Source of the DNA: Clostridium intestinale DSM 6191
Lineage (GTDB): Bacteria > Bacillota > Clostridia > Clostridiales > Clostridiaceae
Assembly: GCF_900130055.1 (NCBI RefSeq)
Contig: NZ_FQXU01000020.1
Coordinates: 1 to 51,989, forward strand
Reading direction: 5' to 3'
Length of the DNA: 51,989 nt
Below, piece by piece: positions 34,389-48,321 of this stretch. Under the pieces are notes generated by a model. The model did no database searches and was not told the DNA's origin. It saw only the letters and a list, made by a program, of their open reading frames with translations. Position 1 is the first letter of the stretch, and each line of letters starts with the position of its first letter. Made by a program: the position numbers and the translations under genes.

Positions 34389-34429
34389 AATTTCAGGACT
34401 TATAAACTAAAAATATAAGTCTTGAAATT
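34389..34429 (+). promoter_or_regulatory. anfH–anfD intercistronic hairpin
   Basis: A 16-bp stem with one G-U (34389-34404 with 34414-34429) and a 9-nt A-rich loop, followed by an A tract rather than T's. It sits 26 bp after the anfH stop. It most likely protects the 3' end of an anfH-only mRNA, giving excess Fe protein, as is known between nifH and nifD elsewhere. Confidence 0.85.
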
Positions 34430-34441
34430 AAAAAATGTTAG

Positions 34442-36022
<1,581 letters not shown>

Positions 36023-36043
36023 TAATTGGAGGTGTTGATATTT

Positions 36044-36394
36044 ATGATAGATCAAGGTAAAACTCAACTAAATCAGCTTACAGATTATATTATGAAAAAT
36101 TGTCTTTGGCAATTCCATTCACGTGTTTGGGATAGAGAAAGACAAAATGAAGGAATATTAACAAAAACAATGCAATTATTATGTGGAGAACCTGTGGAAA
36201 AAGAAACTCCAGCAGATAAATGTTATTGGGTAGACGCAGTTTGTTTAGCTGATGCTTATAAAGAAAATTTTACATGGATAAATGACATGGAAAAAGAGGA
36301 TATAAAAAGCTTAATGAAAGAACTTAAAGAACGTATCGATTTTTTAACAATTACAGGGTCTCTAAATGCAGAGCTTAAAGACCCACGTTACTAG
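36044..36394 (+). CDS. anfG: Iron-only nitrogenase delta subunit
   Basis: 116 aa from ATG 36044 ([32 protein letters not shown]) with GGAGGTG nine bases upstream; the 6-codon longer frame covers this ribosome site. The delta subunit occurs only in alternative (V and Fe-only) nitrogenases, so its presence between D and K rules out a Mo enzyme. It stabilises the complex and the cofactor site. Confidence 0.96.
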   Translation: MIDQGKTQLNQLTDYIMKNCLWQFHSRVWDRERQNEGILTKTMQLLCGEPVEKETPADKCYWVDAVCLADAYKENFTWINDMEKEDIKSLMKELKERIDFLTITGSLNAELKDPRY

Positions 36395-36409
36395 AAAGGA
36401 TGTGGAATT

Positions 36410-37798
36410 ATGTCATGTGAAGTAATAACCAAAGAGCGTGTTGGTGTTATCAATCCTATATTTACTTGTCAACCAGCAGGAGCACAATATGTTAGCATAG
36501 GTGTAAAAGACTGTATCGGCTTAGTTCATGGTGGACAAGGTTGTGTAATGTTTGTTCGTTTAATTTTCTCACAACATTTTAAGGAAAGTTTTGAAATTGC
36601 ATCTTCATCATTACATGAGGATGGTGCTGTATTTGGAGCACTTAATCGTGTAGAAGAGGGCGTGGATGTACTTTTAATGAGATATCCAGATGTAAAAGTA
36701 ATCCCTATAATATCCACTTGTTCAACAGAAGTAATAGGTGATGATATAGATGGTGTTATAAGAAAACTTAATAATGGTCTTCTTAAAGAAAAGTATGCAG
36801 GGAGAGAAGTTCACCTAATTCCAGTTCATACTCCTAGTTTTAAAGGCAGTCAGGTTAGTGGATATGATGTTGCAGTTGAAGCCTTTGTTAAGCATTTTGC
36901 TAAAAAAGGAGAAAAAAGTGAAAAGATAAATCTAATCACTGGATGGGTTAATCCAGGAGATGTAAAAACATTAAAACATCTTTTATCAGAAATGAACATT
37001 GATGCAAATGTTTTATTTGAAATAGAAAGTTTTGATTCTCCTCTAATACCGGAGGAAAATACAGTTTCTCATGGAGAAACAACAATAGAGGATCTTCAAG
37101 ATACTGCAAATGCCATTGGAACAATAGCACTTAATAGGTATGAAGGGGGGAAGGCAGCAGAATATTTAGAAAATGAATTTGAGATTCCAGCTATAATAGG
37201 ACCTTCACCTATAGGAATACGTAATACTGACATATTCTTAAAAAATCTAAGTAAAATGACTGGGAAACCAATCCCGAAATCTTTAGCACATGAACGAGGT
37301 ATTGCTTTAGATACTATTACGGATTTAACTCACATGTTTTTTGCAGGTAAAAAGGTGGCTATATATGGACATCCAGACTTAGTAATAGGGCTTGCTGAAT
37401 TCTGTTTAGATTTAGAAATGAAACCAGTACTTCTTCTTTTAGGAGATGATAATACCACCTATGTTAAAGATCCTCGCATAAAGAGTCTTCAAGAAAATGT
37501 TAATTTTGATATGGAAATTGTTTTAAATGCTGATTTATGGGAATTAGAAGATAGAATAAAGAATAAGGGACTAGAAGTTGATCTTATTATGGGGCATTCC
37601 AAAGGAAGATTTGTTTCTATAGATAATAATATTCCTATGCTTAGAGTTGGTTTCCCTGTATTTGATAGAGCAGGTTACTTTCGTCATCCAGTAATGGGAT
37701 ATGAAGGCGCTATGTGGCTTGCTGAAGAAATGGCAAATATCATATTTAATGATATGGAAGTTAAGAAAAATAAAGAATGGATACTTGCAATGTGGTAA
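36410..37798 (+). CDS. anfK: Iron-only nitrogenase beta subunit
   Basis: 462 aa. Cys20 (IFTCQPAGAQYVSIG), Cys45 (HGGQGCVMFVR) and Cys104 (ISTCSTEVIGDDIDG) are the P-cluster ligands. SFKGSQVSGYDVAVEAFVKHF and TGKPIPKSLAHERG are typical of AnfK/VnfK. It lacks the long N-terminal extension of NifK, as alternative nitrogenases do. It lies 15 bp after anfG in one operon. Confidence 0.97.
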   Translation: MSCEVITKERVGVINPIFTCQPAGAQYVSIGVKDCIGLVHGGQGCVMFVRLIFSQHFKESFEIASSSLHEDGAVFGALNRVEEGVDVLLMRYPDVKVIPIISTCSTEVIGDDIDGVIRKLNNGLLKEKYAGREVHLIPVHTPSFKGSQVSGYDVAVEAFVKHFAKKGEKSEKINLITGWVNPGDVKTLKHLLSEMNIDANVLFEIESFDSPLIPEENTVSHGETTIEDLQDTANAIGTIALNRYEGGKAAEYLENEFEIPAIIGPSPIGIRNTDIFLKNLSKMTGKPIPKSLAHERGIALDTITDLTHMFFAGKKVAIYGHPDLVIGLAEFCLDLEMKPVLLLLGDDNTTYVKDPRIKSLQENVNFDMEIVLNADLWELEDRIKNKGLEVDLIMGHSKGRFVSIDNNIPMLRVGFPVFDRAGYFRHPVMGYEGAMWLAEEMANIIFNDMEVKKNKEWILAMW

Positions 37799-37834
37799 AG
37801 TCTTAAAGTGATTTATATATAAGTAATAATTTTA

Positions 37835-37872
37835 TTCTGCCAGAGTATGATTTTAATCAGGCTCTGGCAGAA
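37835..37872 (+). terminator. Hairpin after anfK
   Basis: TTCTGCCAGAG (37835-37845) pairs perfectly with CTCTGGCAGAA (37862-37872). CTACTAAAAAAGG follows instead of a T run, so it is more likely a processing or stabilising hairpin, or a leaky terminator, between anfHDGK and the three downstream genes. Confidence 0.7.
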
Positions 37873-37898
37873 CTACTAAAAAAGGAGGTGTAGTGCAT

Positions 37899-38330
37899 AT
37901 GAGCAAAGATTTATTTAAAGAAAAAGATCTTGAAGCTTTTGAAGAAAATTATAAAGCTGCTAAGGGATATCACAGAAGAGCCAAGCAATTCTTAGAAGAA
38001 GGTCAAGCAGCTAGCGTGGTGTTTAATATTTCCTCGGTAGCTCTAGAGAGATATTTAATAGCTTTATGCAATTTATATGGCTTTAATCCAGAAAATCATA
38101 ATTATGGATCTCTTATGGATACAGCAGAAGTTTTAGTAGATTTTCCAGAAATACTAAGTCAAAAAATAAGATCCTTAGATTCAATATTTAATATCTGTTC
38201 TTTAGAAAACTATCACTATGAAAATCCTAAGGACTCTGATGCAGATAACATTTTATCTATGTGCTTAGATGCAAGCGAATTATTTGATTTTGAAAGAATA
38301 AAAAGAATGAGAGATGCTTTTAAGCAATGA
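37899..38330 (+). CDS. HEPN-like helical protein downstream of anfK
   Basis: 143 aa from ATG 37899, ten bases after AGGAGG (a GTG at 37893 is also possible). All-helical: YKAAKGYHRRAKQFLEEGQAASVVFNISSVALERYLIALCNLYGFNPENHNYGSLMDTAEVLVDFPE resembles HEPN-domain proteins (first helix pair, then a 'YGSLMDxA' loop). The RNase motif RxxxxH is not evident. In other anf clusters a small gene named anfR follows anfO; I cannot show that this is its counterpart. The position suggests a role in Fe-only nitrogenase maturation or control. Confidence 0.55.
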   Translation: MSKDLFKEKDLEAFEENYKAAKGYHRRAKQFLEEGQAASVVFNISSVALERYLIALCNLYGFNPENHNYGSLMDTAEVLVDFPEILSQKIRSLDSIFNICSLENYHYENPKDSDADNILSMCLDASELFDFERIKRMRDAFKQ

Positions 38331-38355
38331 ATATTTATTTTTAGGAGGAATTAAA

Positions 38356-39069
38356 GTGAAAATACATTACTTGCAGCATATATTTTTTGAAACACCTGCA
38401 ACAATAGTAGATTGGGCAAGAGAGAAGGGGCATAAACTTATAGGTACCCATTTATATAATTATGAGGAACTTCCTAATACTGATGACTTTGATTGGCTTA
38501 TTATTATGGGGGGCCCAATGAATATATATGAAGAAGAGAAATATCCTTGGCTAAAGGATGAAAAAAAGTTTATTAAGAAGGCTATTGATAGGGGGAAATT
38601 TGTTATAGGTATATGTTTAGGTGCTCAATTAATAACTGATGTTTTAAATGGTAAAGTAACAAAAAATCCTTACGGAGAGATAGGATGGCTGCCTATTGAA
38701 TTTAATGACGAAGCGTTAGGTTTACCTGTATTTAAAAATTTCCCTGAGACAAGTTATGTTTTTCAATGGCATAATGATACTTTTAGCACATTAGGAGAGG
38801 AGTGTAAAAGTATAGCTAGTAGTGAAGCTTGTAAAAATCAAGGTTTTATATATAAGGATAGAGTTATAGGATTTCAATTTCATATGGAAAGTAGTAAGGA
38901 AAGTATACTGGAGCTTACTAAAAACTGTTCAGAAGAAATTATTGATGGACCATATATACAGACTGTTGAGCAAATTGAGGAAAACATGGAGTATATAGAA
39001 ACAGCTAATTTTTTTATGGATGAGTTTTTAAATAATTTAGAGTCTTATTATATAAATTTGGAGGAATGA
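38356..39069 (+). CDS. Class I glutamine amidotransferase
   Basis: 237 aa from GTG 38356 with TTAGGAGGAA upstream; the frame from 38314 overlaps the previous gene. The triad is Cys87 (GICLGAQLI), His176 and Glu178 (GFQFHMES). IIMGGPMNIYEEEKYPWL is the standard oxyanion region of the stand-alone GuaA-like GATase1 group. It releases ammonia from glutamine or acts on gamma-glutamyl substrates. A glutamine-handling enzyme 25 bp downstream in a nitrogenase transcript is suggestive, but the acceptor is unknown. Confidence 0.9.
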   Translation: MKIHYLQHIFFETPATIVDWAREKGHKLIGTHLYNYEELPNTDDFDWLIIMGGPMNIYEEEKYPWLKDEKKFIKKAIDRGKFVIGICLGAQLITDVLNGKVTKNPYGEIGWLPIEFNDEALGLPVFKNFPETSYVFQWHNDTFSTLGEECKSIASSEACKNQGFIYKDRVIGFQFHMESSKESILELTKNCSEEIIDGPYIQTVEQIEENMEYIETANFFMDEFLNNLESYYINLEE

Positions 39070-39071
39070 TT

Positions 39072-39626
39072 ATGGAGAAAATAAGTTATACTAGAAGAAT
39101 TTGCAATGATAAAGACAAAATAAATAATTTTGTAACTGAGCAAAGAGTGGGAACCTTAAGTATGTGCACTAAAGAGGGGATTCCATATGCGCTGCCAGTA
39201 AATTATGTTTATTGGAATGAAAAAATATATATTCATGGCATGGGCAGCGGGAAAAAGAATAGATTTCTTTCTGAAAATCCATCAGTATGTTTTACTATTT
39301 TTGAGGAATTAGGAACTGTGACAGATCCTATGCCAGCTAAATGTGATACTTCATATCTGAGTGTAGTTGTATTTGGTAAAGCAACTTTAGTGGATGATTT
39401 AGAAGAAAAAACTCAAGCCCTTACAAAATTTTTAGATAAATTTGTTCCTAACTTTTTTAAAACTCCTCTATCAAAGCATTTTGTTGATAAATATCGTTCC
39501 TCTTTAGATAATAATGCAGTAGCTGTTTATTGCATAATACCAGAAGACCTTACAGCCAAAGAAAATCCAATAGATATGGAGAATATGTTTGATAAGCATA
39601 AGTCTATGCATAGGCATCAAATTTAG
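39072..39626 (+). CDS. PNPOx-family flavoprotein (NimA-like)
   Basis: 184 aa from ATG 39072, seven bases after GGAGG. The split-barrel pattern ISYTRRICNDKDKINNFVTEQRVGTLSMCTKEGIPYALPVNYVY and YIHGMGSGKKNRFLSENPSVCFTIFEE is that of pyridoxamine 5'-phosphate oxidase-like/NimA proteins, which bind FMN (or heme). It starts 2 nt after the amidotransferase stop, so the two are coupled. The substrate is unknown; a redox or detoxifying role beside nitrogenase is possible. Confidence 0.85.
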   Translation: MEKISYTRRICNDKDKINNFVTEQRVGTLSMCTKEGIPYALPVNYVYWNEKIYIHGMGSGKKNRFLSENPSVCFTIFEELGTVTDPMPAKCDTSYLSVVVFGKATLVDDLEEKTQALTKFLDKFVPNFFKTPLSKHFVDKYRSSLDNNAVAVYCIIPEDLTAKENPIDMENMFDKHKSMHRHQI

Positions 39627-39667
39627 AGAATAGTTAAGATTGGAAATGAATTGTTACATTATATAAA

Positions 39668-39700
39668 GGTACAAGAGACAGTCTATAGAGCTCTTGTACC
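39668..39700. terminator. Terminator between the anf operon and mop
   Basis: GGTACAAGAG (39668-39677) pairs with CTCTTGTACC (39691-39700). On the minus strand TTTATAT follows, so it mainly ends mop; it also lies 41 bp after the flavoprotein stop. Confidence 0.8.
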
Positions 39701-39709
39701 ATGGATAAG

Positions 39710-39916
39710 CTATACGCCTAATAAAACAGAAGTAGCTTTTATTATAGCTGTTACATCAGAGCCGATTTTTAATTCAAGATCTTTTACGGCTTCTAAAGAT
39801 ATTGTAGATTTAATTATATTTCCACCTCCAATATCTACAGTAACACTTGCATTAACTGCACCTTCTTTGATTTCAATAACCTTACCTACTAATTGATTTC
39901 TAGCACTAAGTTTCAT
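39710..39916 (-). CDS. mop: Molbindin (TOBE-domain molybdate-binding protein)
   Basis: 68 aa, the usual molbindin length, with GGAGGACTT before the ATG. LSARNQLVGKVIEIKEGAVNASVTVDIGGGNIIKSTISLEAVKDLELKIGSDVTAIIKATSVLLGV is the single Mop/TOBE fold that forms hexamers storing molybdate. It is convergent with the anf operon, so Mo-binding proteins stand at both ends of a Mo-independent nitrogenase island. Its upstream region carries a long inverted repeat (39944-39994). Confidence 0.95.
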   Translation of the reverse strand: MKLSARNQLVGKVIEIKEGAVNASVTVDIGGGNIIKSTISLEAVKDLELKIGSDVTAIIKATSVLLGV

Positions 39917-39943
39917 GTTTAAGTCCTCCTACTTTGAAATTTT

Positions 39944-39994
39944 ACACGACATTATATGTATAATATTACTATGCAGAGTATTTGGATGTCGTGT
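39944..39994. promoter_or_regulatory. Inverted repeat upstream of mop
   Basis: ACACGACAT (39944-39952) and ATGTCGTGT (39986-39994): perfect 9-bp arms 33 bp apart, with AT-rich promoter-like sequence between them. A second inverted repeat, GATAAAAGTA (40019-40028) with TACTTTTATC (40051-40060), follows. Nothing else was seen in the 342-bp gap to the pseudouridine synthase gene. Confidence 0.6.
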
Positions 39995-40258
39995 TTTAAG
40001 GATTTTATCATGTTGAAGGATAAAAGTATGTCGAAATAAGTTTTAAAAATTACTTTTATCATATTGATGAAAAAATATCTGGTTGTACAAAATAAATTAT
40101 TAAACTACTATCTATTTAAGATAAATATTGCTTATTAAATAACGTAATTTTGATTTTTATAATTATTTAGTTGACAATTAAGTTTTAACAAAGGACAATT
40201 AGGTTAAATTTGAAAATTAGTATATAATTTTATATAAGTTTAACTAGGAGGTTTCTTA

Positions 40259-40978
40259 ATGGAAAGATTAGATAAAATACTTTCTAATTTAGGTTATGGA
40301 AGTAGGAAAGAAATAAAGTCAATAGTGAAAAAAGGATTAGTAGAAATTGACGGAAAACTTGCAAAAGATAATGGAGTGCAAGTAGATCCTGAAGCAAGTG
40401 TAATAAAAGTGAATGGTGAAGAGATTGTATATAAAAAATACATATACTTAATGATGAATAAGCCTGATGGGGTGATTTCAGCTACTCACGATAAATATGA
40501 TGAAACAGTTGTGGACTTATTGTATGCAGAAGATGCTATATTTGAGCCTTTTCCTGTAGGTAGATTAGATAAGGATACTGTAGGATTACTTCTTTTAACG
40601 AATGATGGTGAGCTAAATCATAAATTAATATCGCCTAAACACCATGTTGATAAAGTTTATTATGCAGAAATTGATAAAGGTGTTAATGAAGAGGATATAA
40701 AGGCTTTTGAAAAAGGGATAGTGCTAGATGATGGTTATAAATGTATGCCTGCAAAATTAGAGATTATTGAATCAGAGACTGAGGGGGCAAGGGTACATGT
40801 AACTTTGCAAGAAGGGAAGTTCCATCAAGTTAAAAGAATGTTTGAAAGTGTTGGGAAAAAGGTGGTTTATTTAAGAAGAATATCCTTTGGAGGGTTACCT
40901 TTAGATGAATCTTTAGAAGAAGGAGAATATAGAGAGTTAACTGAAGAGGAATTAAAAGTATTAAGAAGAGAAGATTAA
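40259..40978 (+). CDS. rRNA pseudouridine synthase (RsuA/RluB family)
   Basis: 239 aa with AGGAGGTTTC before the ATG. It has an N-terminal S4 RNA-binding domain (MERLDKILSNLGYGSRKEIKSIVKKGLVEIDG), then the catalytic PVGRLDKDTVGLLLLTNDG with the active aspartate, and EGKFHQVKRMFESVGKKVVYLRRISFGGL near the end. It modifies uridine in ribosomal RNA, most likely 16S position 516 (RsuA type); the RluB alternative cannot be excluded. Confidence 0.93.
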   Translation: MERLDKILSNLGYGSRKEIKSIVKKGLVEIDGKLAKDNGVQVDPEASVIKVNGEEIVYKKYIYLMMNKPDGVISATHDKYDETVVDLLYAEDAIFEPFPVGRLDKDTVGLLLLTNDGELNHKLISPKHHVDKVYYAEIDKGVNEEDIKAFEKGIVLDDGYKCMPAKLEIIESETEGARVHVTLQEGKFHQVKRMFESVGKKVVYLRRISFGGLPLDESLEEGEYRELTEEELKVLRRED

Positions 40979-41172
40979 AAGCACTATTTTAGATAACGAT
41001 ACTATACCTATCGAACGTTTACAAGAAATGAGGTAAAATCATTCATGTAGACAAGAAGATACAATATTTTTTTCAGAAATTCCTTGCAATTAAGTACAAG
41101 TTAACATATAATATTTTTGCAAGGATAAATAAAAGGAATAAATAGCCCCCTTTTTATTTATTGCTTATTGCT

Positions 41173-41210
41173 AAAACGCAACCTAGCCCCAAGGGTTGCG
41201 TTTTTGTTTT
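41173..41210 (+). terminator. Terminator before the yerC-like gene
   Basis: AAAACGCAACC (41173-41183) pairs with GGTTGCGTTTT (41194-41204), followed by T-rich sequence. The preceding gap (40979-41172) holds one inverted repeat, TCCTTGCAA (41081-41089) with TTGCAAGGA (41117-41125), and no gene. Confidence 0.93.
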
Positions 41211-41288
41211 TATCTTTTACTTTACTACTTTACTTTATTAAAATATAATAAGAGGTAAAGACGAATGTGCGACTAAAGGAGTGTATTT

Positions 41289-41594
41289 ATGGATACTTAT
41301 AAGTCAAATTTAAAAAGCAAGGAAATGGATTATCTAATGGAAGCCATTTTAAGTTTAAAAGATAAAGAAGATTGTTATAGATTCTTTGAAGATATATGTA
41401 CAATAAATGAGATTAAAGCAATTGATCAAAGGATTCAAGTTGCAAGGATGCTTAAGGATGGCAAAACTTACACTGAGGTTGCAAAACTTACAGGGGCCAG
41501 CACCGCAACCATTAGCAGAGTTAATAAGTGTATCAATTATGGAAGCGATGGATATAATAGAGTTATTAGCAGAATAGATTGGAACGAAGATTAA
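41289..41594 (+). CDS. TrpR-like protein YerC/YecD family
   Basis: 101 aa with AAAGGAGTG before the ATG. AILSLKDKEDCYRFFEDICTINEIKAIDQRIQVARMLKDGKTYTEVAKLTGASTATISRVNKCI is the invariant core of the YerC family, which carries a TrpR-type helix-turn-helix. It is probably a regulator. In many Firmicutes it precedes pcrA, as here. Confidence 0.93.
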   Translation: MDTYKSNLKSKEMDYLMEAILSLKDKEDCYRFFEDICTINEIKAIDQRIQVARMLKDGKTYTEVAKLTGASTATISRVNKCINYGSDGYNRVISRIDWNED

Positions 41595-41668
41595 ATCATG
41601 GGAAATTTTTATTAATATGTTAAATTTATAGTTTCAATTATGATATAATGAAATATAGTTTATAATAT

Positions 41669-41696
41669 AAAGAGGAATATGGATATATTCCTCTTT
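41669..41696 (+). promoter_or_regulatory. Hairpin in the pcrA leader
   Basis: AAAGAGGAATAT (41669-41680) pairs perfectly with ATATTCCTCTTT (41685-41696) around a GGAT loop. A TATAAT lies just before it (41661-41666), so it would form at the very 5' end of a pcrA mRNA. No T run follows. It is either a leader structure or a terminator for the yerC-like gene. Confidence 0.65.
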
Positions 41697-41749
41697 CTAA
41701 TTACATAAGAAAGAACATACTTTCTTATTTAGTATTCAAGGAGGTTAAA

Positions 41750-46321
<4,572 letters not shown>

Positions 46322-46333
46322 TTTATTTAAAGA

Positions 46334-46367
46334 GGGATATATCTAAAATCTAGATATATCCCTTATT
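46334..46367. terminator. Terminator after the ligA operon
   Basis: GGGATATATCT (46334-46344) pairs with AGATATATCCC (46352-46362), followed by TTATTTTT. Confidence 0.92.
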
Positions 46368-46385
46368 TTTATGTATATTTAAACT

Positions 46386-46613
46386 TTATAAATTAGAATC
46401 ATCATGGATTTCATTAGTTTTTTTAGAACCATTACATGAAATAGATACATTATTTTGAACTAACATATAAATATTTTGAGTCAGTTTTTCCAATAGATAA
46501 TTTTGATATTTCATTTGTGCGTAAGTTTGTTTTGCAACAATAAAACCCCAGATTGCAACAAACATTATAGTAAGCATAGATAATATGCCTAAGATCTCTA
46601 ACAGTATTTTCAT
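46386..46613 (-). CDS. Small single-pass membrane protein
   Basis: 75 aa from ATG 46613 with GGAGGTATT upstream; the 5-codon longer frame covers that site. It has one N-terminal membrane helix (ILLEILGILSMLTIMFVAIWGFIVA), then KQTYAQMKYQNYLLEKLTQNIYMLVQNN, likely coiled coil, and a polar tail. No family was recognised. It is convergent with the ligA operon. Confidence 0.6.
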   Translation of the reverse strand: MKILLEILGILSMLTIMFVAIWGFIVAKQTYAQMKYQNYLLEKLTQNIYMLVQNNVSISCNGSKKTNEIHDDSNL

Positions 46614-46766
46614 TATTAATACCTCCACTAAAAAACATATTAATATTATAACACGAAATATCTTCCTATATAACCTAGAATAATGTAATTAATATTTAAA
46701 ATTGCAGTTTAAATTACTTTATTTTGTCAATAATTAAGAAGAATGTTTAAAAAAGGAGAGTAAAAT

Positions 46767-48275
46767 ATGAAGAGAAAATTAACATTAGTTATTGTTTTAA
46801 TATTGTCCTTAGTGTTAATGAGCTGCAAAAAAATAGATACGACAAATGTTTACTCCCCAAGCGATGAACTTAATTATGGAGTATACAATTTACCTACAAG
46901 TTTATTAGAAAGTAGTGTTGGAATTAATGATGAGCTTTTGTCAGCTTTATTTGATGGATTAATATATAAGGATAGTGAAGGTAATATTAAACCTCAATTA
47001 AGTGAGAGTTATACAGTAAGTGAAAATAAGCTTGAATACACTTTTAAAATAAGAAGAGATATCTATTGGAGTAATGGAGAAAAGATAACATCAAAGGATT
47101 TTGTAACTTTTTTTAAAGAATTTATTAATAATGCTAAAAGCATTGATGATTTAGAAGAGTTAAAATCTATATATGGTGTAACTGATTATTTTAATAAAAA
47201 AGAGAATTTTGAGAAATTAGTAGCTATAAGTTCAGATGGTGAACTTTTTAAAATTAGATTAAATTATAAAGATGATAAGTTTATAGATACTCTAACAAAA
47301 AATAAATTTAAAATAAAAAAAGATTTTACAAAACTTAGTTCCTATAAAGACTATTATAAAAACATACCATATTCTGGGCAATACAAAATAAGTAGTATAG
47401 AAGAATCAGGGAAATTAGTACTTGAGAAAAACCCTAAATATTATGACAAAGGAAATGGAGAAGATAAAATTAATATAATCTCCTATAATGATAATGAGTC
47501 TGCTCTTGCTAGCTATGAAACAAATAAGATAAATGTAATGAAAGACCCCCCATTAAGTTATTTACCTAACTTAATTAGTAGAAATGAAATATCTCAAAGT
47601 CCTTCTTATAGCAATACGTTTATTAGTTATAATAGTAAAGAGGATAATGTATTTAATAATAGCAAGCTTAGAAAAGATTTTGGAGAGTATGTTAAGGGAA
47701 TAATGTCTACAGAAGAATTTAAAAATATTATTCCATCTAATTTAATAAATGATTTTTCTAGTAATAAGGGTGAAAATGGCAGTTCTGTAAGCAGAATAGA
47801 ACCTGCAAGCTCTTTGATGGAACTAAAAAGTATTAATATAGTTTCTTTAAATACTGAATACAACAAAGAGGTTTTAAAATTTATTTCTGAACAAGGTAAA
47901 AAAGATAATTTAATAATATATTATAGGCTTCTTAGTTCAGAAGAATTAGAACAAGAAATAAAGAATGGAAAATTTTCTGTTTATATAGGTAGTACTGATA
48001 ATATTGGAGACTATAATAAGATATATAACGATGTTTTAAATAGAATATATAAAGATGAGAGTTTAGATAAGAAGATGAAAGAATTTGAGGGTAAAGAGAG
48101 TAAGGAGAATATAGTTAAATATATGGTTAAAGAAAACTATTGTATTCCACTATATAATAAAGAGTCTATAATTGTAAAAAAGAATGATATAAAAGAATTA
48201 AATAAAGATTTTTATGGGAATATAATTTTAAGCAGTATGGTTATTGGAGAAGATGTAAGTAGAAGCACAGAATAA
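46767..48275 (+). CDS. Peptide-binding lipoprotein (SBP family 5)
   Basis: 502 aa. A signal peptide with lipobox LVLMSC (Cys20) anchors it to the membrane. ELNYGVYNLPTSLLESSVGINDELLSALFDGLIYKDSEGNIKPQLSESYTVSENKLEYTFKIRRDIYWSNGEKITSKDFVTFFKEF is the classical OppA/DppA start, and YSGQYKISSIEESGKLVLEKNPKYYDKG the hinge region. No permease or ATPase genes are adjacent. The C-terminal half is more divergent than usual, so the ligand is uncertain. Confidence 0.88.
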   Translation: MKRKLTLVIVLILSLVLMSCKKIDTTNVYSPSDELNYGVYNLPTSLLESSVGINDELLSALFDGLIYKDSEGNIKPQLSESYTVSENKLEYTFKIRRDIYWSNGEKITSKDFVTFFKEFINNAKSIDDLEELKSIYGVTDYFNKKENFEKLVAISSDGELFKIRLNYKDDKFIDTLTKNKFKIKKDFTKLSSYKDYYKNIPYSGQYKISSIEESGKLVLEKNPKYYDKGNGEDKINIISYNDNESALASYETNKINVMKDPPLSYLPNLISRNEISQSPSYSNTFISYNSKEDNVFNNSKLRKDFGEYVKGIMSTEEFKNIIPSNLINDFSSNKGENGSSVSRIEPASSLMELKSINIVSLNTEYNKEVLKFISEQGKKDNLIIYYRLLSSEELEQEIKNGKFSVYIGSTDNIGDYNKIYNDVLNRIYKDESLDKKMKEFEGKESKENIVKYMVKENYCIPLYNKESIIVKKNDIKELNKDFYGNIILSSMVIGEDVSRSTE

Positions 48276-48276
48276 T

Positions 48277-48316
48277 AAAGGTGAAAGCTTCCTTTTTTGG
48301 GGGTGCTTTCACCTTT
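48277..48316. terminator. Bidirectional terminator
   Basis: AAAGGTGAAAGC (48277-48288) pairs with GCTTTCACCTTT (48305-48316). It lies between the lipoprotein gene and the convergent unknown gene and can serve both. Confidence 0.9.
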
Positions 48317-48321
48317 GATGT

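Noticed and set aside
39651-39896. 81-codon open frame on the plus strand opposite mop
   Set aside because: It is the mirror of the molbindin gene, has no ribosome site, and contains the mop terminator hairpin.
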